64,000 bases of DNA from Paracidovorax citrulli. Its GTDB lineage: Bacteria > Pseudomonadota > Gammaproteobacteria > Burkholderiales > Burkholderiaceae_C. Both the position numbers and the translations under genes were made by a program. Location of the stretch: the NCBI RefSeq assembly GCF_900100305.1, contig NZ_FNEY01000007.1, forward strand, positions 1 through 64,000, in the 5' to 3' direction. This document shows positions 44,596 through 54,690 of the stretch, piece after piece. Numbering within the stretch: the first letter of the stretch is position 1; each line of letters opens with the position of its first letter. The notes below the pieces were generated by a model, which was not told where the DNA came from, searched no databases, and was given only the letters and a program-made list of their open reading frames with translations.

Positions 44596-45768
44596 TTATG
44601 GTCTCGGCCAAAGCGCCCACAGCCGCAGCCCCTGCTTGAGCCGCCCCGCCAGGTCGCCCGCCTCCTGCCCCCAGCCGGCAAAATAGTCGGCCCGCACGGC
44701 ACCCAGGATGGCCGAACCGGTGTCCTGCGCCAGCACCAGGCGCTGCAGCTGCGCGGTGGGGCCGGCAGAGGCCAGCCAGACGGGGGTGCCGTAGGGAATG
44801 CTCTGCCGGTCCACGGCGATGGATCGGCCCGGGGTGAGCGGCACGCCCTGCGCACCACGGGGGCCGAAGGCGGCGTCCAGCGGCGGCAGCGGCTCCTCGC
44901 GGAAGAACACGTAGCGCGGATTGGCCCAGAGCATCTCCGGCACGCGCTGCGGGTTCTGCAGCGTCCATGCGCGGATGCCGGGCCAGGTCGCGTCGCGCAC
45001 CAGTCCCTGGTCGAGCAGCCAGCGGCCCACGCTCTGGTAGGGCTGGTCGTTGGTGCCCGCGAAGGCCACGCGCACGAGGCGCACGGAGCCGTCGGGCTCC
45101 TGGATGCGCAGCCGGCCCGAGCCCTGGATGTGCACCACCAGCGCCTCGACCGGGTCGCGCACCCAGGCGATGGCACGGCCCGCCAGGGCGGCCTGGGCCT
45201 CGGGCAGGGTGTCGATCTGCTGGCGCGTGTACCAGGGCTTGCGCTGGCCGTAACCCGCCGGCAGGCCGTACAGCGGCACGGTGAACCCGTTGCCCGGCGT
45301 GCGGCTGGCGTCGAGGTAGGGCTCGTAATAGCTGGTGAGCATGCCGTCCGGATTGCCGTCCAGCGATTCGATGCGGTAGGGTTGCAGGCGCGACACCATC
45401 CATTCGCGCTGTTCCTCCGGCGTGGCGATGGAGAGGCGGCGGATCTCCGGGCACAGCGGCGCGAAGGCCGGCAGCGGGCGCTCGCAGCTGCGCAGCCAGG
45501 CGTTCCAGGCCTCGTAGAGCGCGTCGGTGGAGAACCCGGGCAACTCGGACCAGTGCACCGGAATCCAGCGGCTCTTGGGCTGCGCCATCGGAGGGGGCAG
45601 CGGGCCGCCCGGCTCCGGCGGTAGCAGTACGCCAGGACCCGGAGGCAGGGTGATGAGGGGGCCGGAAGGCGTGGTGGCCGGCGGCAGAACGGGCGGCGGC
45701 GTGGAGCAGGCAGCCAGCGTTCCTACAATCAGCGCCGTTGTCACCAGGCGCAGGAGACGGAGATTCAT
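44596..45768 (-). CDS. mltA: Membrane-bound lytic murein transglycosylase A
   Basis: A 390-aa lipoprotein: signal peptide and lipobox LIVGTLAACS, then the MltA/3D domain with TSYYEPYLDASRTP and AWVRDPVEALVVHIQGSGRL, and the 3D motif (DTGSAILGAVRADYFAGWG) near the C-terminus with catalytic Asp. It cleaves peptidoglycan glycan strands. ATG at 45768 is the usual family start. It overlaps head-to-head with the start of the small membrane peptide on the other strand. Confidence 0.9.
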   Translation of the reverse strand: MNLRLLRLVTTALIVGTLAACSTPPPVLPPATTPSGPLITLPPGPGVLLPPEPGGPLPPPMAQPKSRWIPVHWSELPGFSTDALYEAWNAWLRSCERPLPAFAPLCPEIRRLSIATPEEQREWMVSRLQPYRIESLDGNPDGMLTSYYEPYLDASRTPGNGFTVPLYGLPAGYGQRKPWYTRQQIDTLPEAQAALAGRAIAWVRDPVEALVVHIQGSGRLRIQEPDGSVRLVRVAFAGTNDQPYQSVGRWLLDQGLVRDATWPGIRAWTLQNPQRVPEMLWANPRYVFFREEPLPPLDAAFGPRGAQGVPLTPGRSIAVDRQSIPYGTPVWLASAGPTAQLQRLVLAQDTGSAILGAVRADYFAGWGQEAGDLAGRLKQGLRLWALWPRP

Positions 45769-45901
45769 GGGGCTGATTTTGCTTGAAGCATTGCTGGCGC
45801 TGGTCGTGCTCGTCGCCATCGTGTGGTGGACGATGTTCGCCGGCCGGCGAAAGGGCGAACTGCCCCCGCCCGACAGCCAGCCGCCGGAGGATGGCAAGTA
45901 G
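45767..45901 (+). CDS. 44-aa small membrane protein
   Basis: A protein of 44 residues, mostly one membrane helix (LILLEALLALVVLVAIVWWTMFA), then a short charged tail (GRRKGELPPPDSQPPEDGK). GGAG is seven bases upstream of the ATG. Its start codon shares two bases with the oppositely oriented mltA start (CATG). Function unknown. Confidence 0.55.
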   Translation: MGLILLEALLALVVLVAIVWWTMFAGRRKGELPPPDSQPPEDGK

Positions 45902-46038
45902 GACGGGACCTGCATGGGCTGGCGGCCTTCGCCGGGTCACGGATGGGTTCGGGGACGCGAAGAATTCCCCCAGGCGCCAGCCAGGCCGTGCAAGGCCGGC
46001 CAGGGCGTCCCACCGCACGACAACAGGAGAGAACTTCC

Positions 46039-46692
46039 ATGCGTACTTCCCGCACACTCATCGCCGCCACCGCCGCCGTACTGCTCGCCAGTGGCTGCGC
46101 CAACATGACCGATACCCAGCGCCGCACCGCCACCGGCGCGGGCGTGGGCGCCGCCGGCGGTGCCGTCCTGGGAGCCGTGACGGGCGGCAATGCCGGCACC
46201 GGCGCGCTGATCGGCGCCGGGGTGGGTGCCCTGGGTACCTACATCTGGTCCCAGCACATGGAGCGCCAGAAGCAGGAAATGCAGCAGGTGACGCAGGGCA
46301 CCGGCGTGGTGGTCACCCAGACGCAGGACAACCAGCTCAAGCTCGATATTCCCAGCGACATCTCGTTCGCGACCAATCGCTCAGACATCCAGCCCAACTT
46401 CGCCCCGGTGCTGGACCGGTTCGCCGAAGGGCTGCGCAACAATCCCAATGCCGAGGTGCGCATCGTCGGCTACACCGATTCCACCGGCAACGATGCGATC
46501 AACAACCCGCTGTCGCTCGACCGGGCCACCAGCACGCGCAACTATCTCACAGCCCGCGGCGTGAACGGAGCGCGCGTCCAGGTGGAAGGCCGGGGCGCAC
46601 GCGAGCCCGTGGCCACCAACGATACGGCAGAAGGCCGCGCGCGGAACCGCCGCGTGGAGATCTACGTGGACGAGCGCCCGCGCCAGGGCTGA
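46039..46692 (+). CDS. OmpA-family peptidoglycan-associated lipoprotein
   Basis: A 217-aa lipoprotein: lipobox LLASGC, a Gly-rich glycine-zipper segment (GAGVGAAGGAVLGAVTGGNAG...), and a C-terminal OmpA domain (VRIVGYTDSTGNDAINNPLSLDRA...GRGAREPVATNDTAEGRARNRRVEI) that binds peptidoglycan. It should tether the outer membrane to the wall. GGAGAG precedes ATG 46039. Confidence 0.9.
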   Translation: MRTSRTLIAATAAVLLASGCANMTDTQRRTATGAGVGAAGGAVLGAVTGGNAGTGALIGAGVGALGTYIWSQHMERQKQEMQQVTQGTGVVVTQTQDNQLKLDIPSDISFATNRSDIQPNFAPVLDRFAEGLRNNPNAEVRIVGYTDSTGNDAINNPLSLDRATSTRNYLTARGVNGARVQVEGRGAREPVATNDTAEGRARNRRVEIYVDERPRQG

Positions 46693-46712
46693 CAACCTTG
46701 CCTGCCGCTCGG

Positions 46713-47342
46713 TCAGCCGGCCGAGCGCAGCAGGTTGGCCAGCTCCACGGCCGATTTGACCTGCATCTTGTCGAAAACACGTGCGCGGTGGACTTCCACC
46801 GTGCGCACGCTGATGTCCAGCTGATCGGCGATCAGCTTGTTGGGCAGGCCCTCCACCACCAGGCGCATCACGTCGCTCTCGCGCTCCGTGAGCTCGGCCA
46901 TCCGGTGGCGCAGGTCGTTGCGCTGGTGCGCCTCTTCCAGGTGCCGCGCGGATTGCGCGAGGGCCTGCTCGATGCGGTCCACCAGCAGGTTGTCGGAAAA
47001 AGGCTTTTCGCAGAAATCGAAGGCGCCGCGCTTCACCGTGGCCACCGCCGTGGGCACGTCGGCATGGCCGGTGAGGAAGATCACCGGCATGGCGCCGATC
47101 AGCCCGCGCTCGGCCAGCCGGTCGAACAGCGCCAGTCCGCTCATGCCGGGCATGCGCACGTCCAGCAGCAGGCAGCACGGCTGGCGCAGCAGGGGCCTGT
47201 CACCCAGTATGGCCTCGAAGGCCTCCGCGCTGTCGAACGATTCGCTGGGCACGCGGCGCGATCGCAGCAGCCATGCGAGCGCTTCGCGCACGCCGGCGTC
47301 GTCGTCCACGATGTACACGGTGGCGTTGGAGACGGGTTCCAT
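46713..47342 (-). CDS. FixJ-like response regulator
   Basis: A 209-aa protein with a receiver domain (VYIVDDDAGVREA; phospho-Asp61 in LLLDVRMPG; Lys in CEKPFSDN) and a LuxR-type HTH (LTERESDVMRLVVEGLPNKLIADQLDISVRTVEVHRARVFDKM). Its ATG overlaps the stop of the PAS kinase gene, so the two are one operon and surely a pair. The signal is unknown. Confidence 0.9.
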   Translation of the reverse strand: MEPVSNATVYIVDDDAGVREALAWLLRSRRVPSESFDSAEAFEAILGDRPLLRQPCCLLLDVRMPGMSGLALFDRLAERGLIGAMPVIFLTGHADVPTAVATVKRGAFDFCEKPFSDNLLVDRIEQALAQSARHLEEAHQRNDLRHRMAELTERESDVMRLVVEGLPNKLIADQLDISVRTVEVHRARVFDKMQVKSAVELANLLRSAG

Positions 47343-49465
47343 CAGGCGTTTCGGGGTTCGGTGTCGGATTCGGCACCCGCCGCAGCGCAGGCCGGCAGGG
47401 TGAAAGTGAATACCGTACCACGCGGCGCGTGCGGCGCGTGGCCCAGGAAGCCGCCGTGCTGCTCGACCACTGTGCGGCACAGGCTCAGCCCGAGGCCCAT
47501 GCCTTCCGCGCGGGTGGTGAAGAACGGCGTGAACAGCTTGGCGCCCACGTCGTCCGGAATGCCGGGGCCGGCATCGATCACCTGGAACTCCAGCCATGCG
47601 TTCTGCGCGTTGGAAGCCGCGCGCCGCACCCTCAGCTCCAGCAGGCGGTGCGGCGTGCCCGGCTCGTCCATGGCCTGCATGGAGTTGCGCGCGAGATTGA
47701 GCAGCACCTGCTCGACCATGGTGCGGTCGCAGAGCACGCGGGGCAGTTGCGGCTCCACGCTGATGCGGATCTGCACGCGCAGCTTGTGCGCCTGCAGGCG
47801 GATCAGCGGCAGCACGGCATCCAGCAGGTCTTCCGCGGCGACGGGCTCGCGCGTCTGGTCGCGGCGGCGCACGAAGTCATGCACGCTCTTGATCACGCGT
47901 CCGGCACGCTCGGCCTGCTGCGCGATGCGCTGCAGGCCCACCCGCACGTCCGGCAGGAACGACGCCGGACCGTGGCCAGCCGGCGCGGCTTCCGCCGATT
48001 CCAGCAGGTTGATCGACCCGGAGGCGTAGCTGGCGATGGCCGCGAGCGGCTGGTTCAGCTCATGGCTCAGCAGCGATGCCATCTCGCCCACGGTGGCCAG
48101 CCGCGCGGTGGCCTGCAGGCGCTCCTGGGAGGCCCGCGAGAGTTCTTCGATGCGGCGCTGCTCGCTCACGTCCAGGAAGGCGCTCATCCAGCCCGTGTGC
48201 AGGCCCTGCGCATTGATCAGCGGCGCCTCGAAGATCAGCACCGGAAAGCGCGTGCCGTCCTTGCGCATGAACGTGGACTCATAGCCTTCGCGCGGCGGTG
48301 GGAGCTGTCCCGAGAGGCGGACGCGCTGCCGCCGCAGGTATTCGTCGGCGAACTCCGGCGGCCAGTAGGGCAGCCGGTCGGCCTGGCCCAGCAGTTCCTG
48401 CGCGGAGAATCCCACCATTTCGCAGAAGGCGGGGTTCACGTAGGTGATACGTCCTTCCAGGTCGCGGGCGCGCAGTCCGGTGACCAGCGAATCCTCCATG
48501 GCCTTGCGGAAGGCGAGCGCATCGCCCAGGTCGCGCTCGGCACGCAGGCGCCGGCGGTTGTCGCGCACCAGCACCACGAGCACGGTGACCAGCGCGATGG
48601 ACATGGCCGTGACCACCGCCGTGAGCACGTTGGGGAACACGCTGGGCGCGCTGTGCCAGCTGTCCATGCGCAGCACGAGGGCCGTGCCGGGCAGGTCGAA
48701 AAGCTGCTGCGTGCTGAACAGGCGCGTGCCCCGCCGGTTGGCCCCCACCATGGCGAGCCGCGTGCCGTCGGCCTCGGTGAACGATACCTCCTGGCCGCGC
48801 TTGAGACCCGGCACCACCATTTCCACCAGCACGTTCTGCAGCGAGTACGTGGCAACGAGATAACCGGTATTGACCCCCTCGTGCGTCAGCGGGATGCACA
48901 GCTCCATCATCTCGGCGCCCCGCCCCTCGCCCAGGGGCTGGTAGTAGCTGCCTGAATACGAAGGTCCGCCCACGCGCCGCGCATTGCCGCAGGCCAGGGC
49001 GGTGTTGGAGTGCGTGCCGCTGCGGGTTTCCGCATCCCACTGCACGGGCCGGTAAGGTGTCTCGGCATGCGCGCGCACGCGCAGCGCGGCATCCCGCCAT
49101 TCCACGCGCACCAGTTCGCGGCGGCCGCCCAGGAGCTGGGCGGCGCGCGTCTCCCAGCTGGCGATGTCGGGGTCGCCCGCCTGCAGCGCCTGGAGGTTCT
49201 GCAGGTTGTGGGTGAAACCCGTGCGGATGTCGGCCACGGCATCGGCGGCATCGCGGTCGAGGCGGTTCTGCACTTCGGAGGCCTCGTAGCGCCCCGCCAG
49301 CCACACCTGCGTGACCAGCATGCCGGCCACGAGCAGCACGAGCGCGGTCCAGAGCGACCAGCGCCGCCAGGCGATGTGCCAGCGCCGCCAGGGCCAGCGA
49401 GCCAGCCGGCCGGCCGGCGACGCAGAGGCGCCCGTGCCGGCGGCAGACGGTGGAGCAGCGTTCAC
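47342..49465 (-). CDS. PAS-domain sensor histidine kinase (FixL/DctB-like)
   Basis: A 707-aa kinase: membrane segment (WTALVLLVAGMLVTQVWLAG), periplasmic sensor region of about 250 residues, second segment (AVVTAMSIALVTVLVVLV), a PAS domain (RKAMEDSLVTGLRARDLEGRITYVNPAFCEMVGF), and HisKA with LLSHELNQPLAAI followed by N (LNLARNSMQAM), G1 (DAGPGIP) and G2 (GMGLGLSLCRTV) boxes. GTG at 49465 is preferred (no ATG nearby at the family position), 7 bp after the nitrilase gene stop. It overlaps the response regulator gene. Confidence 0.85.
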   Translation of the reverse strand: MNAAPPSAAGTGASASPAGRLARWPWRRWHIAWRRWSLWTALVLLVAGMLVTQVWLAGRYEASEVQNRLDRDAADAVADIRTGFTHNLQNLQALQAGDPDIASWETRAAQLLGGRRELVRVEWRDAALRVRAHAETPYRPVQWDAETRSGTHSNTALACGNARRVGGPSYSGSYYQPLGEGRGAEMMELCIPLTHEGVNTGYLVATYSLQNVLVEMVVPGLKRGQEVSFTEADGTRLAMVGANRRGTRLFSTQQLFDLPGTALVLRMDSWHSAPSVFPNVLTAVVTAMSIALVTVLVVLVRDNRRRLRAERDLGDALAFRKAMEDSLVTGLRARDLEGRITYVNPAFCEMVGFSAQELLGQADRLPYWPPEFADEYLRRQRVRLSGQLPPPREGYESTFMRKDGTRFPVLIFEAPLINAQGLHTGWMSAFLDVSEQRRIEELSRASQERLQATARLATVGEMASLLSHELNQPLAAIASYASGSINLLESAEAAPAGHGPASFLPDVRVGLQRIAQQAERAGRVIKSVHDFVRRRDQTREPVAAEDLLDAVLPLIRLQAHKLRVQIRISVEPQLPRVLCDRTMVEQVLLNLARNSMQAMDEPGTPHRLLELRVRRAASNAQNAWLEFQVIDAGPGIPDDVGAKLFTPFFTTRAEGMGLGLSLCRTVVEQHGGFLGHAPHAPRGTVFTFTLPACAAAGAESDTEPRNA

Positions 49466-49472
49466 GGCGGGC

Positions 49473-50291
49473 TCACAGGACCCGATGGTCCAGTGCAGGC
49501 AGTTGGGCTCGCACCTGCCGCAGGCGGCTTTCGTCGAGCGGAGCGGCCACCACGGCGGGCCCCTCGGCCTGCTGCGCCAGCACCTGCCCCCACGGATCCA
49601 CCACCATGCTGTGGCCCCAGGTGCGGCGGCCGTTCTCGTGCGTGCCTCCCTGCGCCGGCGCGACCACGTAGGCGAGGTTCTCCACCGCGCGGGCGCGCAG
49701 CAGCACTTCCCAGTGGGCCTGGCCCGTGGTGTGGGTGAAGGCGCTGGGCACCAGCAGCACGTCCGCGCCGGCACGGGCATGGGCGCGGTAGAGCTCGGGA
49801 AAGCGCAGGTCGTAGCACACCGACAGGCCCACGCGCCACGTGGAGCCGTCACGGGCCGCCATGGTGAAGCGCGCGGGGGTGCCGCCGGCCTCGATGACGG
49901 CGGCCTCGTCGAAGCGCTCGCGGCCGTTGTCGAAGCGGAACAGGTGGATCTTGTCGTAACGCGCCACGCACTCGCCCGCGGGCGAGAACACGAGGGTGGT
50001 GTTGCGCACGTGCTGCTCGCTGCCGCAGCGCAGGGGCAGCGTGCCGCCGACGATCCACAGCCCCAGCTCCCTCGCCGCCTGCGCGAGGAAATCCTGGATC
50101 GCCCCTTCGCCGAAGGTCTCGCGCAATGCCAGCTTGTCGGTGTCGCGCGCGCCCATGGCGCAGAAGTATTCGGGCAGGGCCGCCAGCTCGACGCCCCGGG
50201 CAGCGGCATCCTCCAGCAGGCGGCGGGCCTGCCGGAGGTTGTCCTGGACCTGCAGGCCGGAAACCATCTGCAGTGCGGCGGCGTTCATCAT
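49473..50291 (-). CDS. Carbon-nitrogen hydrolase (nitrilase superfamily)
   Basis: A 272-aa protein with the catalytic triad of nitrilases: Glu41 in LPEYF, Lys114 in RYDKIHLF and Cys159 in SVCYDLRFPEL. The subgroup resembles deaminated-glutathione amidase (Nit1) proteins that sit next to YhdP genes. It probably hydrolyses a small amide. Its start overlaps the YhdP stop (ATGA), so they form an operon. Confidence 0.9.
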   Translation of the reverse strand: MMNAAALQMVSGLQVQDNLRQARRLLEDAAARGVELAALPEYFCAMGARDTDKLALRETFGEGAIQDFLAQAARELGLWIVGGTLPLRCGSEQHVRNTTLVFSPAGECVARYDKIHLFRFDNGRERFDEAAVIEAGGTPARFTMAARDGSTWRVGLSVCYDLRFPELYRAHARAGADVLLVPSAFTHTTGQAHWEVLLRARAVENLAYVVAPAQGGTHENGRRTWGHSMVVDPWGQVLAQQAEGPAVVAAPLDESRLRQVRAQLPALDHRVL

Positions 50292-53200
50292 GGCTCTTTC
50301 TCCTCTGTGCCCGGGGATGCGGGCGCCTTGCGCGGGGAAACGGCGGAGGCCGGCGCGGAGGCCGGCGCCGACGCCGGGGCGGAGGCCGGCGCCGGGGCGG
50401 CAGCCTCTTCCGGGGATGCGGCATCCCGCGCAGCGGCGGCGGGCGGTTCCGCCCCCGCGCGGCGCCGCGGCACGCGCACGATGCGCGGGTCGGTCCAGGT
50501 GCCGTCGATGCGGAACTCCTGCGTCGCCGCCTGGATGAGCGGCCCCCGCAGGAACACCTGGGCCAGGAAGCTCCCGAGCCCCACCACGGGGTTGATGGCC
50601 GTCGCCACGAGCGACGCCGTCATGGCGTTGATCTCGGGCACCACCACGACATGGAGGTTCTGGGTTTCATGGTCCAGGTCGGCGCTGCCCTCCATGAGCA
50701 CCGCGGCGTTCACGCCCTTCATCTGCAGGTTGTTGGTGATGGCCACGCCCTGCTCGATGCGCACGTCGCCCCGTACGAAATCGAACGCGAAGCCTTCGCT
50801 GAACACGTCGCGGAAGTCGAGCGTCAGGCGCCGGGGCAGCGACTGCAGGCTCAGCACCCCCAGCAGCTTGGCCAGGCCGGGGTCGGCCTTGAGGAACTGG
50901 CCCGATTCCACATTCACGTTGATCTGTCCGGCCATGGAGCGGTAATCGGGATTGAGGGGCGCCCCCATCCAGGCGACCTGCCCCTCCATCCGCCCCTTGC
51001 CGCGTCGCAACACGCCCTCCATGCCGAAGCGGGCCAGCAACTGGCCGGAGTCGCGGATGTCGAGCCGGAAATCCATGGAAGTGCGGCGCCGTGGGGCCGT
51101 GGCCCCGCCGCCCAGCAGCACCCAGTTGCCGCTGGAGGTGAAGGTGGCCTCCGGCACCGTGAGGTTGAGCTTGGACAGGCGCCACTCCCGCGGAGCCCCA
51201 GCGCCGCCGCGGTTCTGCGCCTCCACCTCGATGCGCCCGAGCTTCCGGCCACGCAGCTCGAAATCCTGCACGATGATGTCCAGCGCGGGCATCGTGGTGC
51301 TTTCGGGGCGGCTGTCCAGCAGAGACTCCTCGACCTGCTGGGCATCGCCCTGGGGCACGGAGAGCCGGGACAGGCGGGCGAACACGCGGCCGCCGGACTC
51401 GTCGCCCTCGCCGTCCGGGCGGTATTCCACGTAGCCGCTGAGTTCCCGGGCATCCAGGTTGGCCCGCCAGGTGGCGCCCTCGCGGGAACCGCCTGCGACG
51501 ACGTCATGCAGCGTGCGCCCCTGCAGGACCAGGGTCCTGGCGCGCGCGGCCAGCACGGTGGGCAGGAATTCCTGGGCACCGCCCCCGGGCATGCGCGCGC
51601 TGCCCCCCCCGGCGGCACCCGCGGCGGCGGACGCGCGGACCACCGGCGCGGAGGCCGGTGCCGGCGCCGGCGCCGGGACGGCCGCCTGCCGGCCCAGCAC
51701 ATCCTGCCAGGCGTCCAGGTCCAGGTGGTCGGTATGCACGTTCGCCGACACTCCCTGTTCCGGCATGACGGCGGCCTCGCCCGGCGCGAGGCCGATGCCG
51801 ATGGCGCCGCGCAGGACGCGGGGCACCGGCCCGGAATGGTCCAGCACGTAGCTCGCGGAACCGATGCCGCCGATGTCCACCGTCATCTGCTCGCGGACCG
51901 GAGGCTCGGCGCCGGCTTCCGCGGGCACGGCCGACTCCCGGGCGAGCTGCGACTCGTAACGCACCGGGCGGACCGCATCGGCGGCCTTGCCCAGGGGTGC
52001 GGGCAGGTCCAGGGCCATGCCCTGCAGATTGGTCGTCACCAGCACCTCGGGCAGGCCGCGGCGCACGCCCAGGGTCAGCGCGTATGCGGTGCTGCCCGTG
52101 GCATGGCGGGCCAGCTCGGGCAGCCCGGGCCACTGCACCGCCTCGCGCAGGCCTTCGGCCGTGGCCACGCCCTGCCCCCGCACCTGCACCGAGGACTCCA
52201 GCGCATTCGCCCCGGATGCCGCGGGCCGCATGCCACCTTCGAGCCTCAGGTCGCCGCCCAGCGCCCTTCCCTGCACGTTCGCCAGGGTGAAACCGGTGTC
52301 GCTGAACTGCACCGCGCCCCGCGTGCGGGTGATGACGGGTACATCCGGGGTGATGCGCACATCGTTGCCCGCGAACGCCAGGCTGCCCTGCACCTTCGAC
52401 TGGTCGATATGGCTGATCGGCAGGCTCAGGGACAACTGCAGGCCGGCGTTTCCGGTGCCTGTGGCCTGGTCCAGGGCATGCGAGGTGAGGCGCGAGAGCG
52501 GTGACGCCGCCATGAAGGCCAGCATGTCGGCCAGGGGCCCCTGCGCCTGGGCCTGCACGCCCACCACGCTGTGGGAGAGATCGGGAATGCGCGCCTCCAC
52601 CCGGTCCACGCGCAACCGCGGCGTCCCCGCGAAGCTGCCTGTCGCCCCGCGCACCGCCATGCTGGAGCGGTCGAACACCAGTTCGCCTGTCAGCTGCGTG
52701 AGCGCCGGCCAGACCGGATCACCCGCATGCTGCAGGCCCGGCGGCACATACGCATAGGTCACGTCCCGCAACTTGGCGGCGATGTGGAACTCGCCCTGGC
52801 CGGGATGGTTGAACGGGATGTCGTGCAGATCGCCCTTGACGCGGAACTGCACGCTGGACGCCGTGCCGGCCGTCACCGCATCGCGCACGTAGTGCCGGGT
52901 TTCGGCGGGAATGGTCAGCGGCAGGTACCGGTGCACGCGCGTGCCGTCGGCGCGGCGCAACTCGCCGCTCAGGTCCAGCATGCCCGGGAAGCGCGAGCGG
53001 CTGGAGGACCGGTTCGGATCGCCGGTGGTCCAGGCCACGCGGGCTTCGCCCTGGGCATCGGTGTTCGAGAACTGCAGGTCCGGCACCTGCAGCGCGATGC
53101 GTTCGCCCTCCACCTGCCAGCGCACGCTGGCGGACAGCCGCGCCACGGGCACCACGGGCTCCTCGAAGACTTCCGGCAGCACCAGGGCCCCGTCCTCGAT

Positions 53201-54589
53201 CACGACGGACGCCTTGCCGCCCGCCTGGGTGAGCTCGAAATCCACCGCGGCGCCCCGCACGCCCGGCATGCCGGAGGTCTTCACCGCCGCGCCGTCGGCC
53301 AGAGCCAGGCCCGCGACCCGGCCCCGGGCCTGGTACTGCCGGGGGGCATCCAGGGGACCGCGCCAGCTCGCCTGGATTTCCTCCACGACGCCCCGCGGAC
53401 CGAACCGGTCGAGCGCCCCGTGCAGCGCGCCGCCCAGTGGCAGGCGGCTGGCGATCTGGGCCAGTGCCGCCAGGTCGAGCCGGTCGGCGCGCAGTTCGCC
53501 CTGCTCGCGCTCGGGCGCGCGGGGGTCCCTGCCGGCCTGCCGGACGGACACGTTTCCTCCAGGCCAGCGCAGGCCGTCGCGGGTCAGGAACTGCAGGCCC
53601 TCGGTGGACGCCTCGAAGCCACCTTCCAGCCAGCGACCGCCCACGCGCCCTGCGACCGAAGCCAGCGCGAGGGGCTCCAGACCCTTTCCCAGCGTGGCCT
53701 CCACGTCGGCCAGCGCCACGTCCGCAGTGCCGCCCGCCACCTCGCCGCGCCGCACGTCCAGCCAGGCGCGCAGGGCGCCCCGGCCCCGCGCCACGTCGAT
53801 ACCCTCGATGTCCACATGCTGGCGCAGGCGGGAGACGTCCACCCGTCCGAACTGCGCGAACAGCAGACCGCTCCATTGCCTCCAGGCGCCGCCATGGGTG
53901 GTGAGCAGCGGCTGCCGGAAGCGGCCCATCAGCGTGAACCGGTCGCCCCAGGACGCAGGCGGCGTGGCGTCCAGGCGCATGGCATGCCGCCAGCCCCGGT
54001 TGCGCAGCACGATGTCCACATCGGACAGCTCCAGCGGAGGCGCTCCGCGCATCGCGTCCGTCCAGCGCACCGTGCCGCCGCGCAGCGCCACCTCGCCCTG
54101 CGAGAACACCCAGTCGGCGGCCGCGCCGTCGTCGCCGGAGCCCGCCCCGCCATGCAACCGGATGCCGCCCACCACCAGCTGGCCGTCGGCTTCGCGGCGC
54201 ACATCCAGTTCGGGCCGCTCGATGTACAGCTGTTCGAACCCCAGGCGCAGCGCAGATCGCGGCGAGAGCGCCGCCACCACCCGCGGCAGGCGCAGGGCTT
54301 CGCGGCCCTGCGGGTCGAGCAGGGCCACGTCGGTCAGCTCCACGGCCGGAACCAGGCCCTCGGAGCGCGCCGACAGCGCCCCGATGCGCACGGGTACCCC
54401 CAAGGCTTTCGTGGCCTGGGCTTCCAGCGCGGGGCGCCACTCCCCGATTCGCGGCACAATCCAGCCGTGGAGCACCCCCCAGGCCACGGCGACCAGCAGC
54501 CAGAAGGCGATCAGCAGTCCCAGTGACCACCGCGCAAGGCCCGCCATGCATCGGAGCAGGCGGGAGGGGTGCGGTGTCGTCTCAATCAT
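50288..54589 (-). CDS. YhdP family protein (AsmA-like envelope lipid transport)
   Basis: A 1433-aa protein with an N-terminal membrane anchor (WSLGLLIAFWLLVAVAWGVLHGWIVPRIGEW) and the repetitive beta-strand/groove pattern of YhdP/AsmA-like proteins. Recognisable C-terminal pieces are NVNVESGQFLKADPGLAKLLGVLSLQSLPRRLTLDFRDVFSEGFAFDFVRGDVRIEQG. YhdP carries phospholipids to the outer membrane. A long Ala/Pro-rich tail follows (about residues 1385-1433) that is not needed for function. It overlaps the nitrilase gene. Confidence 0.9.
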   Translation of the reverse strand: MIETTPHPSRLLRCMAGLARWSLGLLIAFWLLVAVAWGVLHGWIVPRIGEWRPALEAQATKALGVPVRIGALSARSEGLVPAVELTDVALLDPQGREALRLPRVVAALSPRSALRLGFEQLYIERPELDVRREADGQLVVGGIRLHGGAGSGDDGAAADWVFSQGEVALRGGTVRWTDAMRGAPPLELSDVDIVLRNRGWRHAMRLDATPPASWGDRFTLMGRFRQPLLTTHGGAWRQWSGLLFAQFGRVDVSRLRQHVDIEGIDVARGRGALRAWLDVRRGEVAGGTADVALADVEATLGKGLEPLALASVAGRVGGRWLEGGFEASTEGLQFLTRDGLRWPGGNVSVRQAGRDPRAPEREQGELRADRLDLAALAQIASRLPLGGALHGALDRFGPRGVVEEIQASWRGPLDAPRQYQARGRVAGLALADGAAVKTSGMPGVRGAAVDFELTQAGGKASVVIEDGALVLPEVFEEPVVPVARLSASVRWQVEGERIALQVPDLQFSNTDAQGEARVAWTTGDPNRSSSRSRFPGMLDLSGELRRADGTRVHRYLPLTIPAETRHYVRDAVTAGTASSVQFRVKGDLHDIPFNHPGQGEFHIAAKLRDVTYAYVPPGLQHAGDPVWPALTQLTGELVFDRSSMAVRGATGSFAGTPRLRVDRVEARIPDLSHSVVGVQAQAQGPLADMLAFMAASPLSRLTSHALDQATGTGNAGLQLSLSLPISHIDQSKVQGSLAFAGNDVRITPDVPVITRTRGAVQFSDTGFTLANVQGRALGGDLRLEGGMRPAASGANALESSVQVRGQGVATAEGLREAVQWPGLPELARHATGSTAYALTLGVRRGLPEVLVTTNLQGMALDLPAPLGKAADAVRPVRYESQLARESAVPAEAGAEPPVREQMTVDIGGIGSASYVLDHSGPVPRVLRGAIGIGLAPGEAAVMPEQGVSANVHTDHLDLDAWQDVLGRQAAVPAPAPAPASAPVVRASAAAGAAGGGSARMPGGGAQEFLPTVLAARARTLVLQGRTLHDVVAGGSREGATWRANLDARELSGYVEYRPDGEGDESGGRVFARLSRLSVPQGDAQQVEESLLDSRPESTTMPALDIIVQDFELRGRKLGRIEVEAQNRGGAGAPREWRLSKLNLTVPEATFTSSGNWVLLGGGATAPRRRTSMDFRLDIRDSGQLLARFGMEGVLRRGKGRMEGQVAWMGAPLNPDYRSMAGQINVNVESGQFLKADPGLAKLLGVLSLQSLPRRLTLDFRDVFSEGFAFDFVRGDVRIEQGVAITNNLQMKGVNAAVLMEGSADLDHETQNLHVVVVPEINAMTASLVATAINPVVGLGSFLAQVFLRGPLIQAATQEFRIDGTWTDPRIVRVPRRRAGAEPPAAAARDAASPEEAAAPAPASAPASAPASAPASAVSPRKAPASPGTEEKEP

Positions 54590-54690
54590 GGTGGGCTTGG
54601 ATGTGGCAGGAATTATGACCCGCGCCCGCTGTGCGGGTTCAGCCCCAAAGGGTGTCGGTATGTACAGTTTCAGTGCCTCTTCCTTGCCAT

